DNA from: an uncultured Actinomycetes bacterium
Lineage (GTDB): Bacteria > Actinomycetota > Thermoleophilia > Miltoncostaeales > Miltoncostaeaceae
NCBI GenBank assembly: GCA_937871165.1
Contig: CALMXK010000142.1
Coordinates: forward strand, 1-33,099
Direction: 5' to 3'
Length of the DNA stretch: 33,099 nt
How positions within the stretch are numbered: the first letter of the stretch is position 1; each line of letters opens with the position of its first letter. The notes below the pieces were generated by a model that saw nothing but the letters and a program-made list of their open reading frames with translations, did not search any database and was not told where the DNA came from. Shown piece after piece: positions 33,045 to 33,099 of this stretch. Position numbers and translations under genes: made by a program.

Positions 33045-33099
33045 GGCGTACCCGTGGCTACGGGCGACGACGTGGCAGAGGAGGTCGGGGCGGACGTGG
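33041..33099 (-). CDS. C-terminal tail of a partial upstream gene (tentative)
   Basis: The minus-strand frame entering from the window edge ends in a TGA that overlaps the ccdA GTG as GTGA. It encodes a Ser/Thr/Ala/Pro-rich tail (TSAPTSSATSSPVATGTP). The 4-base overlap is typical of operon neighbours here. Only 18 codons are visible, so the product cannot be named; a TlpA/ResA-type partner of CcdA would fit but is a guess. Confidence 0.4.
   Translation of the reverse strand, partial: TSAPTSSATSSPVATGTP

Overview
The window is high-GC bacterial chromosome with tightly packed genes, many GTG starts and many 4-base stop/start overlaps. The gene content points to the phylum Actinomycetota: a GT81 glucosyl-3-phosphoglycerate synthase, a helix-turn-helix (HTH)-fused citrate synthase paired with a CitA-type citrate synthase, a dCTP deaminase with the bifunctional deaminase/dUTPase signature, and an RNase Sa-type ribonuclease with a barstar partner. 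A deep lineage such as Thermoleophilia is my guess, not something I can prove from sequence alone. No phage, insertion sequence or CRISPR array is visible, and no stretch over about 300 bases lacks a gene.

Layout. 1-3198: a glucosyl-3-phosphoglycerate synthase (cut by the left edge) lies downstream of, and overlaps, an HTH-citrate synthase; a second citrate synthase is divergent from it. 3258-6730: a complete dTDP-L-rhamnose operon, rmlA-rmlC-rmlD-rmlB. 6913-9123: a SpoIID/LytB-domain exported protein and an unknown secreted protein; the latter is bracketed by two identical 54-bp direct repeats, each built around a 39-bp palindrome. 9139-12112: a minus-strand operon of nucleotide-sugar dehydrogenase, Gfo/Idh/MocA oxidoreductase and hexapeptide acetyltransferase. 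12163-15444: small membrane proteins, a DUF457-like membrane protein and an endonuclease/exonuclease/phosphatase-family protein. 15402-25813 (minus strand): a GT87 glycosyltransferase coupled to a propeller-like lipoprotein, two tandem paralogous membrane-anchored proteins of unknown function, threonine synthase, a WbpI-like epimerase, CcdA, an anti-sigma-like protein, an ECF sigma factor and an SF2 helicase. 25884-27847: a membrane-anchored guanyl-specific RNase with an overlapping barstar gene, then an aldo/keto reductase. 27897-33099: tRNA-Lys(CUU), a TPR-like protein, an amidohydrolase, TatA, a small membrane protein, dCTP deaminase, lipoyl synthase and a second CcdA.

How the genes work together. 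Much of the left half supplies the cell envelope. The rml genes make dTDP-rhamnose. The dehydrogenase, oxidoreductase, acetyltransferase and distant epimerase match four of the five steps to UDP-2,3-diacetamido-mannuronic acid (the WbpABEDI pathway), with the aminotransferase missing from the window. GT87 and SpoIID/LytB proteins fit the same theme. The RNase/barstar pair is a toxin-inhibitor module. The remainder is housekeeping: threonine, lipoate, dUMP supply, Tat export and thiol transport.

A recurring regulatory pattern is a TANNNT hexamer 6 to 8 bases before the start codon at nine or so promoter-proximal genes. This suggests that leaderless mRNAs are common here, and it fixes several otherwise uncertain starts.
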